Assembly (NCBI GenBank): GCA_016713245.1
Contig: JADJPM010000001.1
Span: 1,426,001 to 1,490,000 of the forward strand
Direction: 5' to 3'
From: Verrucomicrobiaceae bacterium
GTDB taxonomy: Bacteria; Verrucomicrobiota; Verrucomicrobiia; Verrucomicrobiales; Verrucomicrobiaceae
Length of the DNA stretch: 64,000 bases
The notes beneath the pieces are model-generated. The model had not been told where the DNA came from, made no database searches, and worked only from the letters and a program-made list of their open reading frames with translations. Position 1 is the stretch's first letter; each line of letters starts with the position of its first letter. Both the position numbers and the translations under genes were made by a program. Below are positions 34,221 to 43,177 of the stretch, piece after piece.

Positions 34221-35621
34221 TCACAAGCCAAAGTTGGCGAAGGGATTCGTGGCTCCGAAAGGCAGTTGCAGCGGGGCGATGCCATTGGCGGGCACGGGCT
34301 GCACGGGAGCGGTGGTGTTGCTGCGGAGCGTGTTGCGAGTGACGATGTTTTGATCGCTAGCCACTTCGATGCCGTTGTTGCCGTTCGAGGAGGCGCTGCA
34401 TTGATCAATCGTGTTGCCGTTGTTGCCGTGGAAGCCGTCGTCCACGTTGTTGCTCGCCACACAGTTCGTCAGGCGGCACTTGTCGCTGAAGAAAAAGCCG
34501 TCGCCGCTGGCGGGAGGTCCGCCGATCTGGCCTGGCATGCCGTTGTCATCGGCGGTGCAATCGGTGAAGAGGCACTCGTGCGAGACATGGAAGCCATCGC
34601 CGTCATTGCCCTGCGCCACGCAGTTCACGAAGTTCGTGGCGTTCTTGTTGTATTGCTGGTTCATCACCGTCCACGACTCGGAAAGAAAGCCGTGGTCCTG
34701 GTTGTCGCGGCTCGTCACATTGGCGAGCGAGCAGCCGTTGCGCACATGCACGCCGCTGTCACCGCATTCGGAGACGGCGCTGTTGTGCAGCGTGCTGCCC
34801 ATGCCGAGATCAAAGCCCGTGCTGCCGCACATCCGCACCGCGCAACCGCCGACGCTGCCATGATGATTCGTCACGATGCCGCAGCCAGCCACGCCCTGCA
34901 CGGTGCAATCCACCACGCGACCGCTTTGATTCACCTGAATGCCAATGCCGCCGATGCCGCTGGAGCTGCATTGGGAAATGACGGTGGCGTCATCACCATA
35001 GATGCCGCCGTGAGGTCCGGGCATGCCTGGATTCTGCGGCGACCACGGCCCCTTCACCCGCGAGTCGGCGATCTGACCGTTTTTGCCCACCTTGATGCAG
35101 TAACCGGAAACCTCGGAGACATCCACGCCGCTCACCACGCTGTCATCGCTGAGCACGATGCCTTGCGACCAGTTTCCGCGAATGCGACCATGGATCACCT
35201 TTGTGCGCTGGTAGGTGACCAGTGCTCCCGTGGCGGAGATGGCTACCGGACCCATGCCGCCACCCATGTAGCGCACCTCGAAGCCACCGAGGTCGAGCGT
35301 CACATTGTCCGAGCTGATGACGATGTTCTTGTCGATATTCTCGGTGAGATAGTAGCGACCTGGCTTGGCGAGGTTGTAGTAGCCGAGGCTGCCGTTGAGG
35401 TTGGGGTTGCTCGTATCGCGGCTGGGGATGTGCTCACCGGCGTCGATTTGCATCAGTGTCTTCATTGAAGGCGTGGGCAGGCCGCCGGGTGTGAGAGCAC
35501 GTTCATTCGGATAGGTGAAGGCGGCACCCGGAGGCGTGAGCTGGCCCTGACCCAAGGCGAGAGCTGGAACGAGGAGCGTGAGGGCAGCGAGGCTGCGGCG
35601 GAGGAGAGATGCGGTTTTCAT
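34221..35621 (-). CDS. Secreted right-handed parallel beta-helix protein
   Basis: A 466-aa protein with signal peptide MKTASLLRRSLAALTLLVPALALG. The N-terminal part carries PGRYYLTENIDKNIVISSDNVTLDLGGFEVRY, a common opening of bacterial beta helices, then many short coils of N-C-x-x-x-x-N-x-x-D-G-F/G-x form, e.g. FVNCVAQGNDGDGFHVSHECLFTDCTADDN and LTNCVASNNVDDGFHGNNGNTIDQCSASSNGNNGIEV. Conserved inward-facing Cys and Asn ladders are visible. These proteins bind or cleave polysaccharides, but no catalytic cluster is evident. The start at 35621 was chosen for the signal peptide. It lies upstream of the RCC1 gene with a 36-nt gap, so the two may be co-expressed surface proteins. Confidence 0.87.
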   Translation of the reverse strand: MKTASLLRRSLAALTLLVPALALGQGQLTPPGAAFTYPNERALTPGGLPTPSMKTLMQIDAGEHIPSRDTSNPNLNGSLGYYNLAKPGRYYLTENIDKNIVISSDNVTLDLGGFEVRYMGGGMGPVAISATGALVTYQRTKVIHGRIRGNWSQGIVLSDDSVVSGVDVSEVSGYCIKVGKNGQIADSRVKGPWSPQNPGMPGPHGGIYGDDATVISQCSSSGIGGIGIQVNQSGRVVDCTVQGVAGCGIVTNHHGSVGGCAVRMCGSTGFDLGMGSTLHNSAVSECGDSGVHVRNGCSLANVTSRDNQDHGFLSESWTVMNQQYNKNATNFVNCVAQGNDGDGFHVSHECLFTDCTADDNGMPGQIGGPPASGDGFFFSDKCRLTNCVASNNVDDGFHGNNGNTIDQCSASSNGNNGIEVASDQNIVTRNTLRSNTTAPVQPVPANGIAPLQLPFGATNPFANFGL

Positions 35622-35688
35622 GGAGGAGATGCGATTGCATTCCTCTCTGCACGGAATCCGAAAAAGAGTTACACGATGTCGATCGATT

Positions 35689-36558
35689 TTACTCCTGCGC
35701 CGCTGATTTCGGATCAAACGCATCCCGCAAACCATCTCCGAGAATGTTCAGTGCTAACAGCGTGCTGCTGAAAAACAGCCCCGGATACACAAGCAGCCAT
35801 GGATAGGTTTGCATCACCTGCGAACCATCACCGAGAAGCACGCCCCAGCTCGCATTCGGTGGCTGGATACCGAGGCCAAGGAAGCTCAGCGTGGCCTCCA
35901 GCAGCATCACACCGGGCACGGTGAGGCTGGCGTAGATGATCACGGGGCCGATCACATTCGGCAGCAAGTGTTTGAGGACGATGTGCCAAAAGCCAGCACC
36001 GCTCGCCTTCGCGGCGGTGACGAATTCGAGATTCTTCAGCGCCAGCACCTGCCCACGCACCACACGCGCCATCGTCAGCCATTCCACCGCGCCGATGGCC
36101 ACAAAGATGAGCCAGAAATGCCGTCCAAAGACGACCATGAGCAGGATGACGAAGTTGATGAAGGGAAAGGCATACAAGATGTCCACGAGGCGCATCATTG
36201 CCGCATCGATGCGTCCGCCCGCTAAGCCGCTGATCAGGCCATACGTCACGCCGATGCACGCGGCGACGAACGTGGCGAGCAAACCGACGGCCAGCGATAC
36301 CTGCCCGCCTTTGAGCACTCGCGTGAGCATGTCGCGTCCCAGGGTGTCGGTGCCCAGCAAGTGCTGCGGGCTGATGTTGGTGGCCTTCAGTTCCAGATCC
36401 TGCGCATCCTGTGCATACGGCGACAGGGACGGCCCGATGAGGCACACCGCGACCAGCGCGATGAGAAACCAGAACGCGATGAGATTGATGCGGTGGCGGC
36501 AAAACCGCCGCCACGCGGCCTGCATCGGCGAAAGGCTCTGTTGGGACGAATCACTCAT
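35689..36558 (-). CDS. Oligopeptide/dipeptide ABC transporter permease (OppC/DppC type)
   Basis: A 289-aa permease. The N-terminal cytoplasmic tail and first helix (INLIAFWFLIALVAVCLIGP) match OppC_N, followed by HLLGTDTLGRDMLTRVLKGGQVSLAVGLLAT, the hallmark (G-T-D-x-L-G-R-D) of DppC/OppC. The cytoplasmic EAA loop is LEFVTAAKASGAGFWHIVLKHLLPNVIGPVIIY and the end motif is GLGIQPPNASWGVLL. It forms the channel with the OppB-type partner whose stop overlaps its start (ATGA). The ATPase and binding-protein genes are not in the neighbourhood, so the transporter must be completed by genes elsewhere. Peptides are the likely substrate. Confidence 0.9.
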   Translation of the reverse strand: MSDSSQQSLSPMQAAWRRFCRHRINLIAFWFLIALVAVCLIGPSLSPYAQDAQDLELKATNISPQHLLGTDTLGRDMLTRVLKGGQVSLAVGLLATFVAACIGVTYGLISGLAGGRIDAAMMRLVDILYAFPFINFVILLMVVFGRHFWLIFVAIGAVEWLTMARVVRGQVLALKNLEFVTAAKASGAGFWHIVLKHLLPNVIGPVIIYASLTVPGVMLLEATLSFLGLGIQPPNASWGVLLGDGSQVMQTYPWLLVYPGLFFSSTLLALNILGDGLRDAFDPKSAAQE

Positions 36559-37475
36559 GCGTGGAGGCGGATTCGCGGGTTGAGCCAGGCCTGGAGGATG
36601 TCCACCAGCAGGTTGAAGCCGACGATGAGCGTGGCGTAAAAGACGGAGATGCCGATGGCGAGGTTCATGTCCCGATTGATGGCCGAGGCAATGAAGAACT
36701 GGCCGAGGCCCGGCAGTTGAAAAACGGACTCCACCACGATGCTGCCCGTGAGAAGGCCCGCCGCCGCTGGGCCGAGGAAATTCAAAACTGGCAGGCAGGC
36801 CAGTTTCAGCGCATGCAAAAAGACAACGGAGGTTTCGCTGGCTCCTTTGGCCCGGGCGGTGCGCACAAATTCCTGTGACAAGGTCTCCCGCAGGCTGCCA
36901 CGCGTGAGGCGTGCGATTTGAGCACTGTAGATGATGCCGAGCGTCAACGCGGGCATCAACACGTCCGATGGATCAAACCAGCCGGAGGCATTGAACCACC
37001 GCAGCTTCAGACCGAGCAGCATCGCGATCACCGGTCCGAGAATCATGCTCGGCGTGCAAATGCCCAACGTGGCCGCCAGCATGCTCGCCCGATCTTCGAG
37101 AGTGTTGGGACGCAGCGCCGCGAAGGCTCCAAGCGGCACCCCGAGGCCCAGCGCAATCGCCAGCGCCGTCAAACCCACCGCACCGGATACCGGGAAGCCG
37201 GAGGCGATGATTTCATCCACGCCACGTCCTTTGAAATGAAACGACTCTGGCAAATCGAGCATCGCGTAATGGGCGATCTGCAGGCCGAGCTGCGCATACC
37301 ACGGCTTGTCGAGGCCGAGATAAGCTCGCTGCGCCGCGATGGCCTCCGGCGAGGAGTTCTTTTCACTCTGAATCGGCCCACCCGGCAGCAGGCGGGAAAG
37401 CGCAAACGTGATGGTGATCACCGCGAGGATGACGACGAGGCCCTGAAAGAAGCGGCTGAGCAAAAAGCGAATCAT
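36555..37475 (-). CDS. Oligopeptide/dipeptide ABC transporter permease (OppB/DppB type)
   Basis: A 306-aa permease, starting MIRFLLSRFFQGLVVILAVITITFALSRLLPGGP, the standard opening of DppB/OppB. The EAA loop is VRTARAKGASETSVVFLHALKLACLPVLNFLG, and the C-terminal helix region holds GSIVVESVFQLPGLGQFFIASAINRD, a motif specific for this subfamily. It is the first of two overlapping permease genes (4-nt overlap). Divergent from a glycosyltransferase gene across about 120 bp. As for its partner, no ATPase or binding protein is nearby. Confidence 0.9.
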   Translation of the reverse strand: MIRFLLSRFFQGLVVILAVITITFALSRLLPGGPIQSEKNSSPEAIAAQRAYLGLDKPWYAQLGLQIAHYAMLDLPESFHFKGRGVDEIIASGFPVSGAVGLTALAIALGLGVPLGAFAALRPNTLEDRASMLAATLGICTPSMILGPVIAMLLGLKLRWFNASGWFDPSDVLMPALTLGIIYSAQIARLTRGSLRETLSQEFVRTARAKGASETSVVFLHALKLACLPVLNFLGPAAAGLLTGSIVVESVFQLPGLGQFFIASAINRDMNLAIGISVFYATLIVGFNLLVDILQAWLNPRIRLHA

Positions 37476-37597
37476 GCGGTCGCGGCAAGGGTGTCGATGA
37501 ATAATGGCATGCAGGGACTTTAGCGACCTGTGAACGGCTTTTCAATCCTTCATGCCTTTCACTTCAATTTCGTGTCCCCGCATGCTAGGAGCCCCGC

Positions 37598-38599
37598 GTG
37601 CCAAAACCACCCGCCATCTCTGTTTTGATGCCCGTGCGTGATGCCGCCGCCACGCTGGAGGCGGCGGTTCGCAGCGTGCAGGGCCAAACCTGGACGGATT
37701 GGGAACTCGTCATCGTGGACGATGGCTCGCAGGATGCCACACCCACCTTGCTGGCCCATCTGGCCGCCCAGGATGAACGCCTCGTCATCTTGAGGCAGCC
37801 GCCTTCCGGCATCGCCAAAGCACTGCAACATGGCTGCGAAGGCTGTCGCGGAGATTTTATCGCCCGGATGGATGCGGATGATGTGATGGCCCCGTGGCGG
37901 CTGGAGCTTCAGCAGGCCTTTTTGCAGGCGGAACCTTCCATCGGCCTCGTTTCCTGCCTCGTGAAATTCGGTGGCGATGGCGCTGGCTATGCGGCGCATG
38001 TCGATTGGATCAATGCGCTGCGCACGCCCGAGTCGATGGCGCTGCGTCGCTTTGTCGAGGCCCCTGTGGCGCATCCGAGCGTGATGTTTCGGCGTCGGCT
38101 ACTGCAAGAGCACGGCGGCTATCGTGAAGGCGATTTCCCCGAGGACTACGAGCTGTGGCTTCGATGGCTAGAGGCCGGCGTCCGGTTTGGCAAGGTGGAG
38201 CAGGAGCTTCTCATCTGGAATGATCCTCCGCAGCGTCTCTCACGCACCGATCCGCGTTACTCGGTGGAGTCGTTTTACGCCATGAAGCTCGGCTACCTGC
38301 GCCGCTGGCTCTTGGCGCAGGCCGTTGACCGTGAAATCTGGCTCTGGGGTGCCGGTAGAATCACGCGGCGACGCTTTGATCCCATCGCCGATCTCCTCAC
38401 CGGCTTCATCGATGTGGATGAATCCAAACGCGGCCAACGTCGCGATGGTCGCGAGGTGCGGCTCGTGGATGAACTGCCGCCTCGCGATCAAAGCCTCATC
38501 CTCGGTGGCGTGGCCAATCGCGGTGCCCGCGAAGCCATCTCAAGGCATCTGATCGAGCTCGGCCGCGTGGAGGGCGAGGATTTTTTGCTCGTCGCGTAA
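37598..38599 (+). CDS. Family 2 glycosyltransferase
   Basis: A 333-aa protein beginning with a GTG codon preceded by TAGGAG about 9 nt upstream. The GT-A fold is shown by ISVLMPVRDAAATLEAAVRSVQGQTWTDWELVIVDDGSQDATPTLLAHLA (DDGS nucleotide-binding motif), then RMDADDVMAPWRLE, where DADD supplies the metal-binding D-x-D, and FPEDYELWLRWLEAG, whose E-D matches the catalytic-base region. The C-terminal 100 residues have a Rossmann-like segment (EIWLWGAGRITRRRFDPIADLLTGFIDVDESKRG) like those of modified GT2 proteins, probably a second small domain. It transfers a sugar to an unknown acceptor, probably for surface polysaccharide. It stands alone. Confidence 0.88.
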   Translation: MPKPPAISVLMPVRDAAATLEAAVRSVQGQTWTDWELVIVDDGSQDATPTLLAHLAAQDERLVILRQPPSGIAKALQHGCEGCRGDFIARMDADDVMAPWRLELQQAFLQAEPSIGLVSCLVKFGGDGAGYAAHVDWINALRTPESMALRRFVEAPVAHPSVMFRRRLLQEHGGYREGDFPEDYELWLRWLEAGVRFGKVEQELLIWNDPPQRLSRTDPRYSVESFYAMKLGYLRRWLLAQAVDREIWLWGAGRITRRRFDPIADLLTGFIDVDESKRGQRRDGREVRLVDELPPRDQSLILGGVANRGAREAISRHLIELGRVEGEDFLLVA

Positions 38600-38667
38600 T
38601 CGCAACGCGGCGCAACTCGCGGGAGCCAAGGCTTGCCAGCCGCCAAGTACCTTGCAGGTTCAAACCG

Positions 38668-39930
38668 ATGAACTCTCCCCTCTCTCGCCGAACCTTTCTC
38701 CGTTCTTCTGGAGTCTCGCTCGCCCTGCCGTTTCTCGATGCCATGTGGGGAAGACGGGCGCTCGCCGCCGAGGCCGTGCCGCCCAAGCGGCTCGTGACGA
38801 TTTGCGCGTCGCTTGGCATTTACGGGCCGGATTTCTTTCCGGCGGAGAGTGGCGATGCCTACACGCCGACGCCCTATTTGAAGAGGATCGAGGCCCATCG
38901 GAAGGACTTCACCGTTTTCTCCAATATCTGCCATCCAGATCAAAATGGACGCGATGGGCATGCCTCGGAATTGACCTGGCTCACTGGCGCACGGCATCCG
39001 GGACTCGGCGGCTTCCGCAACACCATCTCGCTCGATCAGTTCATCGCGGAGAAGATCGGCTTTGAAACACGCTACCCGTCACTGCAGCTCAACACCGGAG
39101 GCGGTGGCAGTCAAAGCTACACCCGCAGCGGCGTGATGATCCCCGCGGAGTCGAAACCGTCGAAAATCTTCGCCAAGCTCTTCCTCGACGGCAGCGCCGC
39201 AGAGATCCAGCAGCAGATGCGCAAGCTCAAGGAAGGCCGCAGCATCATGGACACCGTGGGCGAGGAGGCCAAGCGGTTGGAGAAGCGCTTTGGCAGCGCG
39301 GATCGCGACAAGCTCGACGAATATTTTACTTCGGTGCGCGAGATGGAGCAGCGCCTGCAAAAAGCCGAGGCCTGGGTGCAGAAACCGAAGCCCAAGGTCG
39401 AAGCGCCGCCGCCGAAGGACCTCCAAGACGAGAAAGACCTCATCGGACGCATGAATCTCCTCTTTGACCTCATCCCGCTCGCCTTCCAAACCGACAGCAC
39501 GCGTGCCATCACCATGCTCGTTCAAGGGCGCGGTGATGTGCCCACCATTCCCGGCGTCAAAGCGGATCATCACAACCTCTCCCACCACGGTCAGGACCCC
39601 GAAAAGATCGCGCAGCTTCGTCTCATCGAAACCGCGCAGCTTGCAGCACTCGGCACCTTGATGACGAAGCTCAAAGCGAAGCAAGAAGGTTCCAAGTCCC
39701 TGCTCGACAGCACCGCCGTGCTGTATGGCAGCAATCTCGGCAACGCGAACTCGCACGATTGGCACAACCTGCCGCTGCTGCTCGCCGGTGGCGGCTTCAA
39801 ACACGGCCGCCATGTCACCGGCGATGCGAAGAACAACACACCGATGAGCAACCTCTTCGTCCGCCTCATGCAAAACATGGGCATCGAGACCGACACCTTT
39901 GCCAGCAGCACCGGTGCGCTGACGATTTGA
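38668..39930 (+). CDS. DUF1552 family protein, Tat-exported
   Basis: A 420-aa protein with twin-arginine signal SRRTFLRSSGVSLALPFLDAM. The mature part carries the DUF1552 blocks: KRLVTICASLGIYGPDFFP near the N terminus, DFTVFSNICHPDQNGRDGHASELTWLTGARHP, the tail FRNTISLDQFIAEKIG, and the C-terminal DSTAVLYGSNLGNANSHDWHNLPLLLAGGGFKHGRHVTG. The family resembles the alkaline-phosphatase-like DUF1501 proteins and is abundant in Planctomycetes/Verrucomicrobia, often beside cytochrome-containing DUF1592 genes; no such partner is next door here. The biochemical role is unestablished. It is the first of a run of plus-strand genes. Confidence 0.9.
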   Translation: MNSPLSRRTFLRSSGVSLALPFLDAMWGRRALAAEAVPPKRLVTICASLGIYGPDFFPAESGDAYTPTPYLKRIEAHRKDFTVFSNICHPDQNGRDGHASELTWLTGARHPGLGGFRNTISLDQFIAEKIGFETRYPSLQLNTGGGGSQSYTRSGVMIPAESKPSKIFAKLFLDGSAAEIQQQMRKLKEGRSIMDTVGEEAKRLEKRFGSADRDKLDEYFTSVREMEQRLQKAEAWVQKPKPKVEAPPPKDLQDEKDLIGRMNLLFDLIPLAFQTDSTRAITMLVQGRGDVPTIPGVKADHHNLSHHGQDPEKIAQLRLIETAQLAALGTLMTKLKAKQEGSKSLLDSTAVLYGSNLGNANSHDWHNLPLLLAGGGFKHGRHVTGDAKNNTPMSNLFVRLMQNMGIETDTFASSTGALTI

Positions 39931-39996
39931 TCGAATTCAGGTCACGACTGCCGGAATCAATCAAGAAGGGAGGCGCAGCCGGTCTCATCCTTCGCG

Positions 39997-40860
39997 ATGA
40001 AACGCATTTCCATCATCGACTCCCACACCGGCGGCGAGCCCACGCGCGTCGTTTTGAGCGGCATCAGCGCCGCGGAGCTCGAAACGTATCGCCGCGCCAT
40101 CATTTGCGAGCCGCGAGGGCATGAGGTGATCGTCGGTGCCTTGCTCGTGGAGCCGAAGGACGCGAGTTGTGCTGCAGGCGTAATCTTCTTCAACAACGTC
40201 GGTCTGCTCGGCATGTGCGGGCATGGGATGATCGGCCTCATCGCGACGCTGAAGCATCTCGGACGCCTTTCGGCGGGCGAGCATCGCGTGGAGACGCCAG
40301 TGGGCATTGTGACGGCCGTTTTGGATGACAGCGGGCGCGTGAGCATTCGCAATGTGCCTTCGTATCGACAGACAAAGGGCGTCAAAGCCGGTGGAGTGAC
40401 CGGAGATGTCGCTTGGGGCGGAAATTGGTTCTTTCTCGTCGCGGATCATGGACTCGATCTCACGCTGAAAAACGTCCCACAACTCACGCAGGCCAGTTTG
40501 GCGATGCGTGAGGCCGTTCGGGGCGCTGGATACTCGGAAGTCGATCACGTCGAGCTTTTTGGTCCGCCGCACGATGCCGCGAATCACAGCCGGAACTTCG
40601 TTTTGTGCCCTGGAGGCGAGTATGACCGCTCACCGTGCGGCACCGGCACCAGCGCGAAGCTCGCCTGTCTTGCTGCGGATGGAAAAATCGCTCCGGGCGA
40701 GGTGTGGCGGCAGGAAAGCATCCTCGGGAGTGTGTTTGAAGGCAGCTATGAAGCCGGTGAAGGCGGCATCATCCCCACGATCACCGGAGAGGCCTTCATC
40801 ACAGCCGAATCGACGTTGCTGCTCGATCCGGCAGACCCATTCCAATTCGGCATCGCATGA
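39997..40860 (+). CDS. 4-hydroxyproline 2-epimerase / proline racemase family
   Basis: A 287-aa enzyme starting MKRISIIDSHTGGEPTRVVLSG, the family N terminus. Both catalytic Cys are present: LGMCGHGMIGL (first) and DRSPCGTGTSAKLACL (second). Two Cys indicate epimerisation/racemisation rather than the Ser/Thr-Cys trans-3-hydroxyproline dehydratase. Between true proline racemase and 4-hydroxyproline epimerase the choice rests on small active-site residues; SPCGTGTSA favours the epimerase, converting trans-4-hydroxy-L-proline to cis-4-hydroxy-D-proline. It overlaps the S9 dipeptidyl-peptidase gene by 4 nt, which suggests handling of Pro/Hyp-rich peptides such as collagen or algal/plant wall proteins. 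Confidence 0.85.
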   Translation: MKRISIIDSHTGGEPTRVVLSGISAAELETYRRAIICEPRGHEVIVGALLVEPKDASCAAGVIFFNNVGLLGMCGHGMIGLIATLKHLGRLSAGEHRVETPVGIVTAVLDDSGRVSIRNVPSYRQTKGVKAGGVTGDVAWGGNWFFLVADHGLDLTLKNVPQLTQASLAMREAVRGAGYSEVDHVELFGPPHDAANHSRNFVLCPGGEYDRSPCGTGTSAKLACLAADGKIAPGEVWRQESILGSVFEGSYEAGEGGIIPTITGEAFITAESTLLLDPADPFQFGIA

Positions 40861-43115
40861 ACTCTTCCACTCATCGCCTCAAGGCTTCACTCCCACCTCT
40901 GCATTCGCGCACGCTGAGTTGGAGTCTAGGCTTTAGCCGATTCTTTGCGGCTTTCTTGATCACTTCCAGCTTCGCAGCCGATTTCGGCGCAGCGCTGAGT
41001 TTCCCGAAGCGCACCGAAAACAAAGTCTTCCGCGACCGCGTGCAGGCGAACTGGCTGCCGGATGGCAAAACGTTCTGGTATCGTGTGCAAACAGCGCCAG
41101 GGAAGTCCGAGTTCGTGTTGATCGACGCCGCCAACGGCACCCGCAAAACGGCCGCGACGCTCAAAGAACTCGGTTTGCCGGAAAAAGAGGCCGCGAAGAC
41201 CTCCACGATGAAAATCGAGCTGCGACGCACACGGCGCACCGGCGAGTCCTCCGGCCTGAAGTTCATCAACCAGCTCAACGAGGACGTGGAGCTTTACTGG
41301 ATCAATCAAGAAGGCGGTCACGTGCGCTACGGCGGGGTTCGTGCGGGCACGGAACGCGAGCAGCACACCTTTGACGGCCATGTGTGGCTCATCACCAGCC
41401 GCACGGGCGAGCATCTCGCCGTCGTGGAAGGCGCATCGCAGGCACAGACCTTCATCATTGATGGCAAAGGCATCTCGAAAGCCAAAATGGAGAAACCTCG
41501 GAAGCCCGAGCGCGGTTTCCGCTCGCCGGATGGTTCGTGCGTCGTCTTCACGGAAGCAGACAAAGTGGAGCGCAGAAAGGTGACGATTGTCGAATCGACA
41601 CCAAACGACAGCGTGCAGCCGAAGCTGAAGGTCATCGACTACATCAAGCCCGGCGATCCGCTGCCAAAGCCGCAGTGGGTCATCGAAAAGAGCGATGGAA
41701 CGAAGCTCCGCGTGGCGCGTGATCTCTACGAGAATCCGTTCACCGAAAGCGGCGAACTGGATGCCGTGTGGGCACCGGACAGCAGCGAATTCTACTTTAA
41801 CTACAACCAGCGCGGCCATCAGCTCTACCGCATCCTCGCGGTGAACGCGAAGACCGGCGCGGTGCGTGTCGTCGCCGAGGAAACGTCGAAAACCTTCATC
41901 CACTACTCCGGCAAAAGCTGGCGTCACTGGCTGCACGGCAGCGGTGAGCTGATCTGGATGAGCGAGCGTGATGGCTGGTGCCATCTCTACCTCTACGACG
42001 CTAAAAAAGGCACGCCGAAGCTGCAAATCACCAAGGGCGCATGGCCGGTGCGCGAAGTTTTGCACGTGGATGTAGCCAAGAAGGAGATCTGGTTCCTCGC
42101 GAGCGGTTTGCGGGCAAAGGAAGACCCCTATCATGAGCATCTCTGCCGCCTGAACTTCGACGGCAGCGGCTTCAAACAGCTCACGGAAGTCGATGGCAAT
42201 CATCGCGTCGAGTTCTCACCGAATCGTGAGTTTTTCATCGATACATGGTCACGGGCCGACAAGCCGCCGGTGATGGAGCTGCGTCGCAGCCGCGATGGCG
42301 GGCTGGTGTGCGAATTGGAGAAGGCGGAGGTCTCCGCGCTGCTCGGCACGGGTTGGACGATGCCGGAGCGCTTTGTGGCGAAGGGTCGCGATGGCAAAAC
42401 AGACATCCACGGCGTGATCGTGAAGCCCTCGAACTTCGATCCGGCAAAGAAGTATCCCATCGTGGAGAACATTTATGCCGGTCCGCACGGTTCGTTCGCG
42501 CCGAAGGAGTTCAGCCGGTTGATGGGGCATCATGTGATCGCTGAACTCGGCTTCATCGTCGTGCAATTGGATGGCATGGGCACGAATCATCGCGGCAAGG
42601 CCTTCCACGATGTGTGCTGGAAGAACATCAAAGACGCTGGCTTTCCAGATCGGAAGCTCTGGATCAAAGAAGCTGCGAAAACACGCCCGTGGATGGATTT
42701 GAGCCGCGTGGGCATCTACGGCGGCAGCGCAGGCGGTCAGAATGCGATGCGTGCGCTGCTCGATCATCACGACTTCTACAAAGTGGCCGTCGCCGACTGC
42801 GGCTGTCATGACAACCGCATGGACAAAATCTGGTGGAACGAGCAGTGGATGGGCTGGCCGGTGGATGAGTCCTATGTGAAAAGCTCGAACAAGGAGGACG
42901 CGCACAAGCTGCAAGGTCACCTGCTCCTCATCGTCGGCGAACTCGACACGAACGTCGATCCCGCGAGCACGACGCAAGTCGTCGCGGCGCTGCAAAAAGC
43001 TGGGAAGAGCTTCGACTTCATGCCCATCGCCGGGACCGGCCACGGCGCGGCCGAAACGCCGTATGGATCGCGTTTGCGGATGGAGTTCCTCGTGCGGCAT
43101 TTGAGGCCTGATTGA
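40857..43115 (+). CDS. S9 family peptidase (DPP-IV-like)
   Basis: A 752-aa secreted protein; the N-terminal segment SLGFSRFFAAFLITSSFAADFG is a signal sequence. The N-terminal propeller (DPPIV_N) spans about residues 60-480, e.g. WLPDGKTFWYRVQ and AVWAPDSSEFYFNYNQRG. The C-terminal hydrolase domain has the nucleophile elbow VGIYGGSAGGQNAM, the Asp in LIVGELDTNVDP and the His in GTGHGAAE, a complete Ser-Asp-His triad. DPP-IV relatives remove X-Pro dipeptides. It overlaps the hydroxyproline epimerase gene by ATGA, so one transcript is likely; together they would release and convert (hydroxy)proline. Cys-rich ADCGCHDNR lies near the active site. Confidence 0.9.
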   Translation: MNSSTHRLKASLPPLHSRTLSWSLGFSRFFAAFLITSSFAADFGAALSFPKRTENKVFRDRVQANWLPDGKTFWYRVQTAPGKSEFVLIDAANGTRKTAATLKELGLPEKEAAKTSTMKIELRRTRRTGESSGLKFINQLNEDVELYWINQEGGHVRYGGVRAGTEREQHTFDGHVWLITSRTGEHLAVVEGASQAQTFIIDGKGISKAKMEKPRKPERGFRSPDGSCVVFTEADKVERRKVTIVESTPNDSVQPKLKVIDYIKPGDPLPKPQWVIEKSDGTKLRVARDLYENPFTESGELDAVWAPDSSEFYFNYNQRGHQLYRILAVNAKTGAVRVVAEETSKTFIHYSGKSWRHWLHGSGELIWMSERDGWCHLYLYDAKKGTPKLQITKGAWPVREVLHVDVAKKEIWFLASGLRAKEDPYHEHLCRLNFDGSGFKQLTEVDGNHRVEFSPNREFFIDTWSRADKPPVMELRRSRDGGLVCELEKAEVSALLGTGWTMPERFVAKGRDGKTDIHGVIVKPSNFDPAKKYPIVENIYAGPHGSFAPKEFSRLMGHHVIAELGFIVVQLDGMGTNHRGKAFHDVCWKNIKDAGFPDRKLWIKEAAKTRPWMDLSRVGIYGGSAGGQNAMRALLDHHDFYKVAVADCGCHDNRMDKIWWNEQWMGWPVDESYVKSSNKEDAHKLQGHLLLIVGELDTNVDPASTTQVVAALQKAGKSFDFMPIAGTGHGAAETPYGSRLRMEFLVRHLRPD

Positions 43116-43177
43116 GTCTTCGGTTTTGAAGACACAGTTGGCGCTGGCCTTGATCGCCACATCAGGCTAGTTCCTCC

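Noticed and set aside
35689..37475. Complete peptide ABC transporter operon
   Set aside because: Only the two permeases are present; no ATPase or binding protein lies within reach, so a full operon cannot be claimed.
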